Position numbers and translations under genes: made by a program. The notes beneath the pieces are model-generated. The model was not told the origin of the DNA. It was given only the letters and a program-made list of their open reading frames with translations, and searched no databases. Positions 1 to 9,462 of a stretch of 64,000 bases of DNA are shown here, one piece after another (position 1 is the stretch's first letter; the number at the start of each line of letters is the position of its first letter). Source of the DNA: Aquificota bacterium (lineage in GTDB: Bacteria > Aquificota > Aquificia > Aquificales > Hydrogenothermaceae); the NCBI GenBank assembly GCA_013153635.1, contig JAADDZ010000020.1, positions 35,379-99,378 on the forward strand, given 5' to 3'.

Positions 1-1624
1 CAAATTTTATGAGTGCTAATGGGTGAATACCGATATAGTTGTTTATTATAAACTCTTCTCTAGCTAAACCTACACCATCATTTGGCAAAAACGAGTAATC
101 AAATGCGCCTTCTGGTGTGGCTATGTTCATCATGATAGGTGTTTTTGTTTTTGGTAGGGTACTTATGTCTACTTCTTCTATCTCATAATCTATTTTGCCG
201 TCGTAAACATAACCTACTTCTCCTTCTGCACAGGATACTGTTACTTCTTGACCGTCTTTAAGAACTTCTGTAGCTTTTCCTGTCCCTACAACAGCTGGTA
301 CTCCAAGTTCTCTTGCTACTATTGCGGCGTGACATGTTCTTCCTCCTCTATTTGTAACTATGGCTCCTGCTTTTTTCATGATAGGTTCCCAATCTGGGTC
401 TGTCATATCTGTAACTAGTATATCTCCTGCTTCGAATTTTTTTGCATCATCTAGGGAGTTTAAGATTTTTACTTTTCCAAATGCTACCTTATCTCCTACT
501 GCTATACCTTCTAGTATTCTTTTTTCTATTCTGCTTTCTATTGGTTCTGTTATATGGTATATGGTTATTTTTGAGTGGTCTTTCCTTGAATGTACCGTCT
601 CTGGTCTCGCTTGCACGATAAATAGTTCGTTTAGCTCTCCATCTTTTGCCCATTCAACGTCCATAGGTGTCCACTTTTGATACTTGTCTGAATAGTATTT
701 CTCTATCTCTATTACCCATTTTGCTAGTTTTAATACTTCATCGTCTTCTAAACAGAACTTAGCTTGGTCTTCTTTTGAAACTGGAACTATTTTGACTCTT
801 TCTTCTTCAGTCGTTCCATATATCATCTTTTGGGTTTTTACCCCTAGTTTTTTTTCGATTATGGCTTCATATCCTTCTAAAAGGGTTGGTTTAAATACAA
901 GCCACTCATCTGGAGTAACCGCTCCTTGAACTACTAATTCTCCTAAACCGTAAGCTCCATTTATAAGAACTACATCTTTAAAGCCGCTCTCTGTATCCAA
1001 AGAGAAAGCCACTCCTGCTGATGCTAGGTCTGAACGAACCATCTTTTGTACTCCTACAGCTAAACCTATAGAAAAATGGTCAAAACCAAAGGATTCTCTG
1101 TATGAGATGGCTCTATCTGTGAATAGAGAGGCAAAACAACTTTTGATTGCTATAAGGAGGGATTCTTCTCCTTTTATGTTTAGGTACGTTTCTTGCTGTC
1201 CTGCAAATGAAGCATCTGGTAAATCTTCTGCTGTAGCAGAAGACCTTACAGCTACATCTACTCTGTGTTTTCCATACATTTTGCTAAGTTCTATGTAGTA
1301 CTCGATGATTTTTTCTCTTAGGTCAGGAGGAAAATCTCCTCCTTTTATCATTTCTCTTATTGTTAGTCCTCTTCTATGTAAGTCTTCTATATCGTCTACA
1401 TTAAGTCCTGCTAATGTTTCTCTTATTTTTTGGTCTAATTTATTGTATTTTATGAAGTAATAGTAAGCTTCCGCTGTAACAACATAACCCATCGGAATTT
1501 TTATGCCTTTGGGTGTAAGTCCTCTAATCATTTCTCCTAACGATGCGTTTTTTCCTCCTACTAGGTTTACGTCTTCTATCCCAACTTCGTTTAACCAGAG
1601 GACTAGCTTTTTTTCATTACTCAT
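1..1624 (-). CDS. ppsA: Phosphoenolpyruvate synthase, N-terminal part (runs off window)
   Basis: Converts pyruvate, ATP and water to PEP, AMP and phosphate, the entry to gluconeogenesis; in Aquificales it follows carbon fixation through the reductive TCA cycle. About 541 residues are visible and the C-terminal PEP/pyruvate-binding barrel lies outside the window. The ATP-grasp nucleotide-binding domain includes RSSATAEDLP at residues 127-136. The swivelling phosphohistidine domain has GGRTCHAAI, with the phospho-accepting His near residue 432. The start ATG overlaps the TAA of glyS by one base (TAATG) behind a GGAGG inside the end of glyS, so the two are translationally coupled as the tail of the hemE-glyQ-glyS operon. 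Confidence 0.95.
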   Translation of the reverse strand, partial: MSNEKKLVLWLNEVGIEDVNLVGGKNASLGEMIRGLTPKGIKIPMGYVVTAEAYYYFIKYNKLDQKIRETLAGLNVDDIEDLHRRGLTIREMIKGGDFPPDLREKIIEYYIELSKMYGKHRVDVAVRSSATAEDLPDASFAGQQETYLNIKGEESLLIAIKSCFASLFTDRAISYRESFGFDHFSIGLAVGVQKMVRSDLASAGVAFSLDTESGFKDVVLINGAYGLGELVVQGAVTPDEWLVFKPTLLEGYEAIIEKKLGVKTQKMIYGTTEEERVKIVPVSKEDQAKFCLEDDEVLKLAKWVIEIEKYYSDKYQKWTPMDVEWAKDGELNELFIVQARPETVHSRKDHSKITIYHITEPIESRIEKRILEGIAVGDKVAFGKVKILNSLDDAKKFEAGDILVTDMTDPDWEPIMKKAGAIVTNRGGRTCHAAIVARELGVPAVVGTGKATEVLKDGQEVTVSCAEGEVGYVYDGKIDYEIEEVDISTLPKTKTPIMMNIATPEGAFDYSFLPNDGVGLAREEFIINNYIGIHPLALIKF

Positions 1625-3711
1625 TATTTGCCTCCTTGGACATTGATTTTTGTAAAATCAGATAGTTTTTTAAATAAATCATTTATTCTCTTTAGTAGAG
1701 AGAGCCTATTTGTTTTTATTCTGTTTTCTTTTACCATTACCATAACATTATCAAAAAATCTATCAACGTGGGGCTTTAGCTCTAAAAGTTTTTCTAAAGC
1801 TTTCTTGTATTCTTTTTCTTCTAATAATTTTAAAACTTCTTTTTCTGTTTTTAAAAGTTTTTGGTACAGATTTTTCTCTTCTTTTTTTGTAAGATACTTT
1901 TTATCAAAGTTTTCTTTAAAATCTGAAGGTATGATATTGCCTATTCTTTTAAATGTTATCATAATATCTTCAAATTCTGGATTGTGTTTTAGGTCTGATA
2001 CTGCTTGAATTTTGAGGTATGCTCTGTATAGATTTGGTTCTTTTGTGGATAGGACTGAATTGATTATATCTGTGTCTATCCCTTTGTTCTTTAAATAGAA
2101 GACAAATCTTGCATTTATAAAATCTAATACTTGGTCTTTGAGGGTTTTATCTATATTCGGCAATTTTACCTGCTCTATGGTCTGTTCTAAGATTTTCTCT
2201 AAGTTTATATCTAGCTTGTTCTCTACTAAGATTCTTACAATACCTAATGCTAATCTTCTAAGTCCAAATGGGTCTGCTCCTGCTTTTGGTTTTTCTCCTA
2301 TGGAGAAAAATGCTGTTAAGGTATCTAGTTTGTCTGCTACTGCTAGTATTGTACCTATTTTTGTTTTTGGAAGGGGGTCTTCAGCTGTCTTTGGTAGATA
2401 GTGTTCATATATAGCTTTGGCTACTTCTTCTTTTTCTCCTTGCTTTAGTGCATAGTACATGCCCATTATACCTTGTAGTTCGTCAAACTCCTTTACCATC
2501 TCTGTGAGTAGGTCTGTTTTTGACAGCTTGTTTGCTCTATTTATATCTGATTTTTGTTTCATTTTAAGTGTTTTTGCGATTATTTGAGCTATTATCCCGT
2601 TTCTTTTTACCTTGTCTAGCATTGTTCCTAATTTTTCGTGGAATAGGATACCTTTGAGCTTGGGATATAGGTCTTCTAGGTTTTTTTTCAGGTCTTCTTC
2701 GTAGAAGAACAATGCATCTTCAAGACGAGCTTTTAACACTTTTTCGTATCCTGCTTTTACTACATTTTTATCTTTTACTGCTGTATTTGAGAAAGCTAAA
2801 AATTTTGGAATTAGTTTTCCATCTTTTTCAAAATTGAAAAATCTCTGGTGATGTTTGCATACCACTATGATGACTTCTTTCGGCAGTATTAGATATTCTG
2901 GGGAAAAATCCCCGAGTATACCTACTGGAAATTCTAGGAGGTTTGTTACTTCATCTAGAAGTTCTTCATCTAATATAGGAGATGCGTCTATACTGTTTGC
3001 AAATCCTATCACCTGTGTTTCTACAGCTTTTTTTCTGTCTTCATACCTTGGTACTATAAATCCTAATTTTAGGATTTCTTCATATCTTGTAGGCGTAGCT
3101 ATCTCTTTTTTTTCTCCTCTTCCTATAGGTTTTGTCATAAACCTGTGTAGGTAGGTGTATCTGCTGGATTTTATGCCTGCTATCTCTATATCTATTATGT
3201 CTTCGTTTAGGAGAGATACTATCCATCTGATAGGTCTTGAGAATCTAAAGTTTGTACGATTCCACCTCATTGTTTTTGGGAATGGTATGTTTGATATTAT
3301 GCTAGGAACTGCTTGTTTTATATGCTCTTGAAGAGGTTTTCCCTCTTTTTTTATCACTGCTCCTATATATACACCCTTTTCTGTTTCTATCTTCTGGAGG
3401 TTTTCTATAGGTATATTATTTTTCTTTGCAAATCCTATAGCCGCTTTTGTAAATCTACCTTCATTGTCTACTGCAACTTTGTAGGGAGGTCCGATAATAA
3501 GCTCTTCTTTGGAGTCTTCTTTTTCTTTTAGGTTTTCTAACAGTACTGATAGTCTTCTAGGAGTTGCAAATATGTTTATATTTTGAGGTGTATCATACAT
3601 AAAAAAATTTTCAAAGCTTTTATGAAAGCTCTGCTGTAGGTATTCTCTTCCTATGTTTATACTTTGGGAAGGTAGCTCTTCACACCCTATTTCTAATAGG
3701 TATCTATTCAT
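1624..3711 (-). CDS. glyS: Glycyl-tRNA synthetase beta subunit
   Basis: Beta chain of the heterotetrameric (alpha2beta2) bacterial glycyl-tRNA synthetase; it binds and positions tRNA-Gly for the alpha-chain active site. At 695 residues it has the usual length. The N terminus (MNRYLLEIGCEELPS) is the classic GlyS opening, and the last ~100 residues form a helical anticodon-binding (DALR-type) domain. Its ATG directly follows the stop codon of glyQ, giving the normal glyQ-glyS order. In many Aquificales, as here, the two chains are separate genes rather than a single class II GlyRS. Confidence 0.97.
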   Translation of the reverse strand: MNRYLLEIGCEELPSQSINIGREYLQQSFHKSFENFFMYDTPQNINIFATPRRLSVLLENLKEKEDSKEELIIGPPYKVAVDNEGRFTKAAIGFAKKNNIPIENLQKIETEKGVYIGAVIKKEGKPLQEHIKQAVPSIISNIPFPKTMRWNRTNFRFSRPIRWIVSLLNEDIIDIEIAGIKSSRYTYLHRFMTKPIGRGEKKEIATPTRYEEILKLGFIVPRYEDRKKAVETQVIGFANSIDASPILDEELLDEVTNLLEFPVGILGDFSPEYLILPKEVIIVVCKHHQRFFNFEKDGKLIPKFLAFSNTAVKDKNVVKAGYEKVLKARLEDALFFYEEDLKKNLEDLYPKLKGILFHEKLGTMLDKVKRNGIIAQIIAKTLKMKQKSDINRANKLSKTDLLTEMVKEFDELQGIMGMYYALKQGEKEEVAKAIYEHYLPKTAEDPLPKTKIGTILAVADKLDTLTAFFSIGEKPKAGADPFGLRRLALGIVRILVENKLDINLEKILEQTIEQVKLPNIDKTLKDQVLDFINARFVFYLKNKGIDTDIINSVLSTKEPNLYRAYLKIQAVSDLKHNPEFEDIMITFKRIGNIIPSDFKENFDKKYLTKKEEKNLYQKLLKTEKEVLKLLEEKEYKKALEKLLELKPHVDRFFDNVMVMVKENRIKTNRLSLLKRINDLFKKLSDFTKINVQGGK

Positions 3712-4596
3712 TTATACCTCTATTTCTCTTTTTTTTATTAATGGGTATCCTAATTCTTTTCTGTGCTTTAAAAAGGCTTTGGCACATTCTTTTGATATGT
3801 TTCTCACTCGTGCTATATATCTAGCCCTTTCTGTTACAGATAAAGCTCCTCTAGCATCTAATAAGTTAAATACGTGAGAACATTTTAAGGCATAATCATA
3901 TGCAGGTATGGGGAGATTATGTTTTATCAATCTATGTCCTTCCTTCTCGAATAACTCAAATGTTTTTTTTAGCATTTTGACATCTGCAAGCTCGAAGTTG
4001 TATATAGACCACTGTCTTTCTGCTTCTTTGTAGATGTCTCCATATGTAAGACCTTCAGCCCAAACTATGTCGTACACACTATCTACACCTTGAAGGAACA
4101 TAGCTATTCTCTCTAGACCGTATGTTATTTCTACGCTTATATCTTCTAAATCGATACTTCCTGCTTGCTGGAAATATGTAAACTGGGTTATTTCCATTCC
4201 ATCTAGCCAAACTTCCCAACCAAGTCCCCATGCCCCAAGGGTAGGACTCTCCCAATCATCTTCTACAAATCTAACGTCATGTGCAGTAAGGTCTATGCCA
4301 AGAGCTTGTAAACTCTTTAAGTAAAGTTCTTGTGGATTTTCTGGAGCTGGTTTTAGAATAACCTGAAACTGATAGTAATGCTGAAGTCTATTTGGATTTT
4401 CTCCATATCTTCCGTCTTTGGGTCGTCTTGACGGTTCAACATAACAAACGTTCCATTCTTCTGGTCCTAATACTCTCAAAAAGGTAGCAGGATTCATCGT
4501 TCCTGCACCTACTTCTATGTCGTAGGGTTGCCATAAAATACATTTATTTTCTGTCCAGAAGTTTTGAAGAGTCAGGATTATATCCTGAAATTTCAT
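3712..4596 (-). CDS. glyQ: Glycyl-tRNA synthetase alpha subunit
   Basis: Catalytic class II chain that activates glycine with ATP and charges tRNA-Gly together with GlyS. The 294-residue length is standard. The N terminus ([12 protein letters not shown]) and the [19 protein letters not shown] region that contributes to the amino acid pocket are highly characteristic. The start is preceded by AAAGAGGAAAA. It lies 42 bases downstream of hemE on the same strand and abuts glyS without a gap. Confidence 0.97.
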   Translation of the reverse strand: MKFQDIILTLQNFWTENKCILWQPYDIEVGAGTMNPATFLRVLGPEEWNVCYVEPSRRPKDGRYGENPNRLQHYYQFQVILKPAPENPQELYLKSLQALGIDLTAHDVRFVEDDWESPTLGAWGLGWEVWLDGMEITQFTYFQQAGSIDLEDISVEITYGLERIAMFLQGVDSVYDIVWAEGLTYGDIYKEAERQWSIYNFELADVKMLKKTFELFEKEGHRLIKHNLPIPAYDYALKCSHVFNLLDARGALSVTERARYIARVRNISKECAKAFLKHRKELGYPLIKKREIEV

Positions 4597-4638
4597 ATAT
4601 TTTCCTCTTTGTTTATTAACCTAAATATTTTAACAGAT

Positions 4639-5682
4639 TTAGCGGATACTTTCCTGTTTGACTACATCTACTAAAAACTTTACGTTTTCTACAGACATAT
4701 CTGGCATAAGCCCATGTCCTAGATTAAATATGTGTCCTGTTTCTTTGCCCCATTTTTGTAAAATCTTTAGTGCTTCTTTTTTTATGGTTTCTTTAGAAGC
4801 GTATAGGACTATAGGGTCTAGATTTCCTTGAGCTGAAGCTTTTGTGTTTAGTTTTTGTTTGACTTTTTTTAGGTCTATCATCCAATCTACACTGTATACG
4901 TCTGCTCCTGAAGTAATCATCTCATCAAAAAATCCTGCTACTCCTTTTGTAAAGTGAATAATCGGCTGATAGTTTCTTTTAATAGATGTTATAATCTTTT
5001 TTATAGGTGCTAACGCAAACTCTCGATAATCATCTGGGGTTAGATACCCTGCCCAGCTGTCAAATATCTGTACTGCATCTGCTCCAGAGTCTATCTGGAA
5101 GTTTAGATATTCTATTAACATATCAGAGAGTTTATCTAGTAGATTTTTAAATGCAGTAGGGTTTTGATACATAAATTTTTTGGTTTTTTTAAAATCTCTA
5201 GATGTTCTTCCTTCTATCATGTATGCGGCAAGGGTAAAAGGCGCTCCACAGAATCCTATAACTGGAAGTTCATAGTCTATACTCTTTCCTGTTTGCTTTA
5301 TGATTTCTCCAACATAACTTATGTCTTTTGTATCAAACTGTTTTAGATTGTGTATATCTTTTTCATCTTTTATTGGGTTTTGAAAAACGGGACCTTCTCC
5401 TTCTTTAAAATCAAACTCCATACCTATAGATTCTAGTGGTGTTAGAATGTCTGAAAATATGATTAATGCATCTACTCCTAGTAGATGATAGGGAAGCAGG
5501 GTAGCCTGTACTGCTAGATGTGGGTCTTTATAGAAATTTTTAAAATTTCCAGCCTTTTGTCTAAGTTCTCTATATTCGGGCATATATCTTCCTGCCTGTC
5601 TCATAAGCCATATTGGTGTTCTTTCTATAGGTTCTCTTTTTGCGGCTCTTATCAAAAGGTCATTTTTAGGATACTTTTTCAT
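4639..5682 (-). CDS. hemE: Uroporphyrinogen decarboxylase
   Basis: Decarboxylates the four acetate side chains of uroporphyrinogen III to give coproporphyrinogen III, a cytoplasmic step of heme synthesis. At 347 residues it matches the family. Both signatures are present: RQAGRYMPEY at residues 28-37 and GFCGAPFTLA at 143-152. An AGAGGAAAA ribosome-binding site precedes the ATG. It is the first gene of the leftward hemE-glyQ-glyS-ppsA cluster and is divergent from the SCP-2 gene. Confidence 0.97.
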   Translation of the reverse strand: MKKYPKNDLLIRAAKREPIERTPIWLMRQAGRYMPEYRELRQKAGNFKNFYKDPHLAVQATLLPYHLLGVDALIIFSDILTPLESIGMEFDFKEGEGPVFQNPIKDEKDIHNLKQFDTKDISYVGEIIKQTGKSIDYELPVIGFCGAPFTLAAYMIEGRTSRDFKKTKKFMYQNPTAFKNLLDKLSDMLIEYLNFQIDSGADAVQIFDSWAGYLTPDDYREFALAPIKKIITSIKRNYQPIIHFTKGVAGFFDEMITSGADVYSVDWMIDLKKVKQKLNTKASAQGNLDPIVLYASKETIKKEALKILQKWGKETGHIFNLGHGLMPDMSVENVKFLVDVVKQESIR

Positions 5683-5796
5683 AGAATTTTCCTCTGATTT
5701 TTTTGAAAATTATACACTTTAGATGTTTAAAATTGAAAATTTTGGTGCTATATTTATTCTTAATTATTAATAAAAATTATTACAAGGAGGGTTACG

Positions 5797-6180
5797 ATGG
5801 CAAAGTTTCTTTCTGAAGAATGGATAAAACAGTATGCAGAAGTTTGGAACAATGATGAGGAACTGGTGAGCGGACTAAAAGGTTTTAATGCTACTATCAA
5901 GTACTTTATCGAAGGGAGCGACCAACCTCCTGTTTACATCAAGGTAGAAGATGGAAAAGTTGTAGAAGCTGGCTTGGCTGAAGAAGGTAAAGAGTATGAT
6001 TTTGAGATGTGGGCAAGCATAGATAACTGGAAAAAACTAGCCACTGGAGAGTTAGGTCCTAAAAAGGCTATGATGTTTAGAAAACTTAAATTTAAAGGTG
6101 ATATGGCTACAGCTATGGCTAAAATGGGTCCTTTTTCAAAATCTCTACAAGATATGTCTCAAGTTCCTACTGATTGGTAG
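5797..6180 (+). CDS. SCP-2 sterol-transfer-fold protein
   Basis: Small 127-residue single-domain protein of the SCP-2 family, a fold with a hydrophobic tunnel that binds lipids or other apolar ligands. It is probably soluble, with no signal peptide. The central IKVEDGKVVEAG stretch and the late GELGPKKAMMFRKLKFKGD segment are typical of bacterial single-domain SCP-2 proteins. A strong AAGGAGGG precedes the ATG. It stands alone between hemE (divergent) and motB2 (convergent) and its last 14 bases overlap motB2. The ligand cannot be told from the sequence. Confidence 0.8.
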   Translation: MAKFLSEEWIKQYAEVWNNDEELVSGLKGFNATIKYFIEGSDQPPVYIKVEDGKVVEAGLAEEGKEYDFEMWASIDNWKKLATGELGPKKAMMFRKLKFKGDMATAMAKMGPFSKSLQDMSQVPTDW

Positions 6181-6880
6181 TAACCACAGGCGCTTTTTTA
6201 GCGCCTTTTTTTGCATCTGATAGGTCTGTTCTTACTTTCTTTATCTGTATCAATATCTCTACTCTGTCGTTCCTTCTATTTAAAAGTGGGTGGTTCCATG
6301 TATAAATAGGTCTTGTATCTCCGTATCCGGAAGCTGATATTTTTCTTGGGTCTACTCCGGTGTTTATTAGATACTGTGCTACTTCTACTGCCCTTTTTAC
6401 TGATAGATTCCATGGGTTTTTGTGGTTACTTGTGTGTCCTTCTATTCTTATTTCTAAATCATCTTTAGATAGGGCTTTTAGTACTTGAGATATGTCTTTG
6501 AGGGCTTTTTTTGACTTTTCTGTGAGTCTATAATCGCCTTCCTCAAATGTTATGTCGTTAAAGAGTCTTATAAGTACATAGTTCTCTATAACCGCTATCT
6601 GGTAAGCGTGGATTGGTAAAACTCTCTGTATTCTTTTTTTTACTTCTTTTGCTATGTCTTTAGGTAGTAAGTTTATCGGGGGCAAAATAGCGACTGTTTT
6701 AGTAGCGAATGTTACTTCTTCTCCTTGGAAATACCACAAAAATTTCATCAATTTTTTTATGTCTAGAACACTCATTGAGTATAGAAGTATAAAAAATGTT
6801 AAAAGGAGGGACATTAAATCACTAAAACTTATAATCCATGCTGGTGCGCTAGGGCATTCTTCTTTCTTTTTTCTTGGCAT
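6167..6880 (-). CDS. motB2: Flagellar stator protein MotB, second copy
   Basis: Ion-channel and peptidoglycan-anchoring half of the flagellar stator. It has a short charged N terminus, one membrane helix (about residues 15-37) carrying the ion-binding Asp21 in ISFSDLMSLLL, and a C-terminal OmpA/MotB peptidoglycan-binding domain (about 115-220; IRIEGHTSN, ISASGYG, NRRNDRVEI). The usual GHTDN reads GHTSN here, a change in the anchoring domain. The tail is Lys/Ala-rich. It immediately follows motB1, and tandem MotB1/MotB2 with one MotA is also known from Aquifex aeolicus. Confidence 0.93.
   Translation of the reverse strand: MPRKKKEECPSAPAWIISFSDLMSLLLTFFILLYSMSVLDIKKLMKFLWYFQGEEVTFATKTVAILPPINLLPKDIAKEVKKRIQRVLPIHAYQIAVIENYVLIRLFNDITFEEGDYRLTEKSKKALKDISQVLKALSKDDLEIRIEGHTSNHKNPWNLSVKRAVEVAQYLINTGVDPRKISASGYGDTRPIYTWNHPLLNRRNDRVEILIQIKKVRTDLSDAKKGAKKAPVVTTNQ
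6188..6212. terminator. Intrinsic terminator inside a convergent gene overlap
   Basis: Perfect 7-bp stem AGGCGCT/AGCGCCT with a TTTTT loop, followed by a run of seven T on the plus strand. It ends the SCP-2 transcript. The same bases encode the Lys/Ala-rich tail (KKGAKKAP) of motB2 on the minus strand. Confidence 0.8.
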
Positions 6881-7576
6881 TTATCCACCTACATCTATAA
6901 CAAATTCTATTCTTCTATTTTTAGCTCGCCCTTGTGGTGTATCGTTTGGAGCTATTGGTCTGTATTCTCCGTAACCTCTAGCTGACAGTATTTTTTCTGG
7001 GTATCCGCACTTGATAAAGATTTTTAAGATGTTTACTGCTCTTTCTACTGACAGCTCTAAGTTTGTCTTCCCAGAGAGTATTGGGAGATTGTCGGTATGT
7101 CCTTCTATCGTTAGTGGAAGATACAGTATTTTTAATCTATCACATATCTGGGTGAGTAATGGAATCACAGTGCTGTATGGGTATGCCTTTCCTACTGGGA
7201 ACATTTTATCAGTATTTAGTCTTAGCCTTATATTAGAACCATGAGATTGTATCTGTGTATCTATACCTGCTGATTTTAGTATATTTTGGATTTCTCGAAG
7301 TTCTTTTTTTAATCTCTTTTTCTTTTCTAACTTTGGGTACATGTCTGGAAACTGGACTACTCCTTTAGGAGCATTTAGTATTTTTGATTCATGAATAACT
7401 TTTCTACCTCCTAATGATTCTGTAATACCTTTTATTACCATATGGAATTTTTCAAGGGAGATTGTACCCATAGAAAATAGAAGTATAAAAAATGTTAAAA
7501 GGAGGGACATTAAGTCCCCAAAGCTTATTAGCCAACCGGGTATGCTTTTACATTCTTGTTTTTTTTTACGAGCCAT
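6881..7576 (-). CDS. motB1: Flagellar stator protein MotB, first copy
   Basis: Stator B chain. It has one transmembrane helix with Asp21 (ISFGDLMSLLL), the ion-relay residue, a linker, then an OmpA-like domain with EGHTDN, SARGYGE and GRAKNRRIEF motifs that binds peptidoglycan. At 231 residues it is on the short side for MotB. Its start overlaps the motA stop by one base, and motB2 begins directly after its own stop, so all three stator genes are translationally linked. Confidence 0.95.
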   Translation of the reverse strand: MARKKKQECKSIPGWLISFGDLMSLLLTFFILLFSMGTISLEKFHMVIKGITESLGGRKVIHESKILNAPKGVVQFPDMYPKLEKKKRLKKELREIQNILKSAGIDTQIQSHGSNIRLRLNTDKMFPVGKAYPYSTVIPLLTQICDRLKILYLPLTIEGHTDNLPILSGKTNLELSVERAVNILKIFIKCGYPEKILSARGYGEYRPIAPNDTPQGRAKNRRIEFVIDVGG

Positions 7577-8337
7577 TATTCTTGTCCAGATTTGACACCT
7601 AAAAGTGCCATAAGTTTACTTCTTAGTAGATTTGGATTTACTCCTTTGTTTATGGCGTCTACTACTAGGAGATAACTTTCTTTGTATATCATTGTTAGGT
7701 CTTTGTAATATTTTAGTTTTTTAGATAATGGTACACAAAGAGCGTTTGCTAAAACTGCTCCGTAAAGGGTTGTTATCATAGCTACTGCCATACCGGGACC
7801 AAGGGCTGATGGGTCATTTAGGTTTTGGAGCATCTGTATCAACCCTATAAGAGTTCCTATCATTCCAAAGGCTGGAAATAGTTCTCCTAGTGCTTCCCAT
7901 ACGCTTACCTCTGTGGTGAGTTCTTGTTCTATTTTTGTCAGTGCGCTTTCGGCGTTGCTTTTGATTTCTTCAATGTCTTGACCGTCTATAAGCATTCTCA
8001 TAAGGTCTCCAAAGAATGAATCCTTTTGGTAGTAGTTATCTATGTCTGATTCTAATGCTAGGATTCCTTCTTTTCTTGCTTTGTTGGCTATCTCTACTAG
8101 GAAGTCTATATGCTCCATAGGATTTGGAAGTCCGGGATTTAGAGCTTTTTTTACAGATACTAGACCAGTTATAAAATCTTTTAGTGGAAAAGAGGTCATA
8201 GAAGCGGCTAGTCCTCCGCCTACTGTAATAAGTAAGGACGGTATGTTTACAAAGGCTAATGGACTTCCTCCTATTGATATAGCTATTATGATTAGTAAAA
8301 ATGCTCCTGCTACTCCTATTATTGTTGATATATCCAC
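7576..8337 (-). CDS. motA: Flagellar motor stator protein MotA
   Basis: Four-helix inner-membrane stator subunit that couples ion flow to rotor torque through its cytoplasmic loop. The 253-residue length is normal. Two N-terminal helices (about residues 3-22 and 32-52) are followed by the charged cytoplasmic loop and a C-terminal helix pair containing the PAFGMIGTLIGL motif with the conserved channel proline. It sits between the PilZ protein and the two MotB genes in one leftward operon. Confidence 0.95.
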   Translation of the reverse strand: MDISTIIGVAGAFLLIIIAISIGGSPLAFVNIPSLLITVGGGLAASMTSFPLKDFITGLVSVKKALNPGLPNPMEHIDFLVEIANKARKEGILALESDIDNYYQKDSFFGDLMRMLIDGQDIEEIKSNAESALTKIEQELTTEVSVWEALGELFPAFGMIGTLIGLIQMLQNLNDPSALGPGMAVAMITTLYGAVLANALCVPLSKKLKYYKDLTMIYKESYLLVVDAINKGVNPNLLRSKLMALLGVKSGQE

Positions 8338-8347
8338 GATAGACCTC

Positions 8348-9403
8348 TTATTCTATGTATTTTCCGCGGTATTGTTTTAGAATTTCTTTTTGTTTTTCAC
8401 TTATGAATGTTTTGAGAAATTCTTTGTCTTCTTTGTCTATTTGGTCAAATTTTGCTCCAAAGCAGAGTTTTTTCCCAACTTCTCGTACATTTTTTATTAC
8501 AGCTTCACCTTTTATGGTTCTGTTATCTATTTTTAACTGTGCTTTTATTTTTGTTTCTACTGACAATTTTTTATCCCTCGCTTCCAAAATAGGTAAACAA
8601 AATCCAAATCCTTCTATACTTATATCGGTAGTTTCTGTGTTTATTTTTACTTTCTTTCCTTCTTTTGTTTCTAATTCAAGTATTATTGGGATATGTTCCC
8701 TAAGTCTAAATTCTTCTCTTCTGTTTATTGATTCTAGTTTGAAGGTGTGAGGTAGTTTTACTATGTATTTGCCGTCTTCGTGGATTATATCTTGGATTGT
8801 CTCCTCAAATGAATAGATAGCATCGTCCTTTCTTATGAATCTTATTTTTACTTTTGAACCTACTTCAAAATCAAATGGAGGTTTTTTGTCTATAACCCAC
8901 CAATATGTAAAAAGTTCGTCTTTATCGTATAAGGCTACTGGGTATATCTGTTTGTTTGGCGATATAAGGTTTCCTGTTTGGTATATGTCTATATCTTTTG
9001 TTGATATTAAAGGAACATATGGGGGAATTTTGTCAAATCCTAGCTTTCTTCTAATTCGTCTGATGAGTTTTTCGTCAAAGTTTGGATTTTCTTTTATATA
9101 GAGGTCTATAACTTTTTCAAATGGAGCTTTAAACTCTAAAACTAAAAAAGGGTCTCTTTTTAATTTTTTAGAGTAGTTCCATAAAAGCTGGGCTTCTTCT
9201 TTTGTCAAACCTAAATCTTGTGCGTATATAAAAAATAGTCTCTTTAGGTATCTGTGGTTTATGAACTCTTTTATTTTATCTATGTAGTAAAGACCTAGTC
9301 CTAAAAGTATGAATATTACAACTATAAGAAAAAATATCTTTAGATTCTGGGTTTTTATGGTGCTTTTGAATGCATCTGTTACTATGTTGACTCTTTCGTC
9401 CAT
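8348..9403 (-). CDS. Membrane-anchored PilZ-domain protein (YcgR-like c-di-GMP receptor)
   Basis: 351 residues. An N-terminal transmembrane helix (about residues 22-42) is followed by a YcgR-N-like region, then a C-terminal PilZ domain with both c-di-GMP signatures: R-x3-R (RREEFR) and DxSxxG (DISIEGFG). PilZ proteins of this layout bind c-di-GMP and act on the flagellar motor or on surface behaviour. Placement directly upstream of motA with 10 bases between suggests it acts on the stator as a brake or speed control; that role is inferred from context. A sigma-28-like promoter precedes it. Confidence 0.85.
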   Translation of the reverse strand: MDERVNIVTDAFKSTIKTQNLKIFFLIVVIFILLGLGLYYIDKIKEFINHRYLKRLFFIYAQDLGLTKEEAQLLWNYSKKLKRDPFLVLEFKAPFEKVIDLYIKENPNFDEKLIRRIRRKLGFDKIPPYVPLISTKDIDIYQTGNLISPNKQIYPVALYDKDELFTYWWVIDKKPPFDFEVGSKVKIRFIRKDDAIYSFEETIQDIIHEDGKYIVKLPHTFKLESINRREEFRLREHIPIILELETKEGKKVKINTETTDISIEGFGFCLPILEARDKKLSVETKIKAQLKIDNRTIKGEAVIKNVREVGKKLCFGAKFDQIDKEDKEFLKTFISEKQKEILKQYRGKYIE

Positions 9404-9434
9404 GTTAAAAGTTTCCTTTGAAGTGTTTTATATC

Positions 9435-9462
9435 TAATCGGATATTTTTTTCTTGAGTATTA
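9435..9462 (-). promoter_or_regulatory. Candidate sigma-28 promoter for the PilZ-motA-motB1-motB2 operon
   Basis: On the minus strand: TAAT, 16-base spacer, TCCGATTA, against the consensus TAAA-N15-GCCGATAA. It is imperfect but lies about 30 bases upstream of the first gene of a motility operon. Confidence 0.4.
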
